DNA of 64,000 bases, taken from NCBI GenBank assembly GCA_944389885.1, contig CALXNZ010000008.1, positions 1 through 64,000 of the forward strand, given 5' to 3'. The translations under genes were made by a program, and so were the position numbers. The DNA is from an uncultured Opitutales bacterium. Lineage in GTDB: Bacteria > Verrucomicrobiota > Verrucomicrobiia > Opitutales > Intestinicryptomonadaceae. Shown here piece by piece: positions 63,344 to 64,000 of the stretch (position 1 is the stretch's first letter; each line of letters starts with the position of its first letter). The notes below the pieces were generated by a model. The model saw nothing but the letters and a program-made list of their open reading frames with translations. It was not told the origin of the DNA and made no database searches.

Positions 63344-63378
63344 AAGTTCGCGGGCGATTGTGGCCGCGAACTTTTTTT
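63344..63378 (+). terminator. Terminator after nrdJ
   Basis: AAGTTCGCGG and CCGCGAACTT form a perfect 10-bp stem with a 10-base loop, ending in T7. Confidence 0.9.
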
Positions 63379-63468
63379 GTGTCGGCTGCATCGCATAAAG
63401 CGCAGTTTGTGGAATTGCCGAAAGCTTTTCTGTTTGCATATGTTTTTTTTTATGTTAGCTTATGGCAG

Positions 63469-64000
63469 ATGATTTTTTTTGATAAAGTGGCAATTCTCGG
63501 AACGGGTTTGCTGGGGGCGTCTTTCGCTTTTGCTTTAAAGGAAAAGAAACTTGCCGGAAAAATATCGGCCTGGTCGCGCAGCCCGTCCACACGCGAAAAA
63601 TGCAAGGCTCGTGGGGACATATTTGACGCCGTGTGCGAGACTCCTTGGGAAGCCGTAAAAGATGCGGATTTGGTTTTAATATGCACCCCAACCTCGACGA
63701 TAGCGCGCCTATTGGCCCAGGTCTCGAAATCCTTGAAGAAAGGAGCCCTCGTCAGCGATGTAGGCAGCGTAAAAGGTTCCGTTTGCCGCGATTGTTCAAA
63801 AATAATGGAAAATACCGGCGCTTCTTTTATAGGATCACACCCGATGGCTGGTTCTGAAAAAATAGGCATTGATTATGCGGATTCGTCGCTTTTTACCGGC
63901 AGGCCGTGCTTTGTGGTCGCGGAAAAAAACGAGAACAAGTTGGGGCAAAAGGTTCTGGGGGAGCTCTGGAAGAATTTGGGAATGAAAGTCTTTTTTGCGA
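63469..64000 (+). CDS. tyrA: Prephenate dehydrogenase, cut by window end
   Basis: At least 177 residues, no stop before the window ends. MIFFDKVAILGTGLLGASFA is the Rossmann start of TyrA. DADLVLICTPTSTIARLL, LVSDVGSVKG and SHPMAGSEKIGIDYA are family blocks, the last holding the catalytic His. It oxidatively decarboxylates prephenate to 4-hydroxyphenylpyruvate for tyrosine. The ATG at 63469 gives the complete nucleotide-binding start; an ATG at 63462 is out of frame and stops early. No SD. Confidence 0.93.
   Translation, partial: MIFFDKVAILGTGLLGASFAFALKEKKLAGKISAWSRSPSTREKCKARGDIFDAVCETPWEAVKDADLVLICTPTSTIARLLAQVSKSLKKGALVSDVGSVKGSVCRDCSKIMENTGASFIGSHPMAGSEKIGIDYADSSLFTGRPCFVVAEKNENKLGQKVLGELWKNLGMKVFFA

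Overview
The window looks like a chromosome segment of a Verrucomicrobiota bacterium, probably an anaerobic or microaerobic Opitutae/Puniceicoccales-type lineage. This assignment is inferred from gene content, not from an rRNA gene. Pointers are a PEP-CTERM-type surface protein with an IPEP...RRRS tail, the overlapping moxR-DUF58-DUF4381-bat operon, a three-gene succinate dehydrogenase/fumarate reductase with a large fused cytochrome b subunit, a class II (B12-dependent) ribonucleotide reductase, reverse rubrerythrin, FeoB, radical SAM enzymes and mostly SD-poor start sites. GC content is moderate and the strand bias is local.

Layout: 1-337 holds two stacked 3' ends of an ISL3-type insertion sequence next to a tRNA-Cys gene with its own promoter and terminator. 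0.7-5 kb has an iron-sulfur flavoprotein-like gene, a self-contained two-gene cassette with a phage tail-fibre-like protein, and a chorismatase/RidA-like gene. 5-8 kb is an iron-uptake operon (DtxR-FeoA fusion regulator plus FeoB). 8-13.3 kb carries a YhcH-like lipoprotein, NadA, a secreted CE7-type esterase and a pair of radical SAM enzymes. 13.4-17.2 kb is a stress and metal region: Rrf2 regulator plus reverse rubrerythrin, and CsoR-like repressor plus P1B ATPase. 17.4-21.8 kb has a CNNM-type membrane protein, Gmk, a membrane protein, an acyl-ACP thioesterase and a three-haem cytochrome c peroxidase.

21.8-30.8 kb is the Bat (aerotolerance-type) operon, in which BatB and BatC are fused and carry a long Gln/Asn-rich tract. 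31-36 kb has a secreted CBM96-like protein, a ribosome hibernation factor, an SDR and an acidic unknown. 34.7-42.7 kb is an envelope biogenesis and translation run: lnt, secA, lepB, lepA. 42.9-46.5 kb is sdhCAB.

46.6-64 kb runs mostly on the plus strand: fabG, the large PEP-CTERM surface protein, (minus-strand HPr and FadL-like porin), acpP, fabF, guaB, an anchored protein with an FGE-like domain coupled to hisA, an rRNA-type methyltransferase, nrdJ, and the 5' part of tyrA, cut by the window end.

Most of the window is housekeeping. The least explained items are the orphan tail-fibre cassette, the cysteine cluster inside the DtxR-FeoA fusion, the radical SAM pair, the FGE-domain protein in the guaB-hisA operon, and the charged CBM96-like protein. 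I saw no CRISPR array, rRNA operon or complete prophage.
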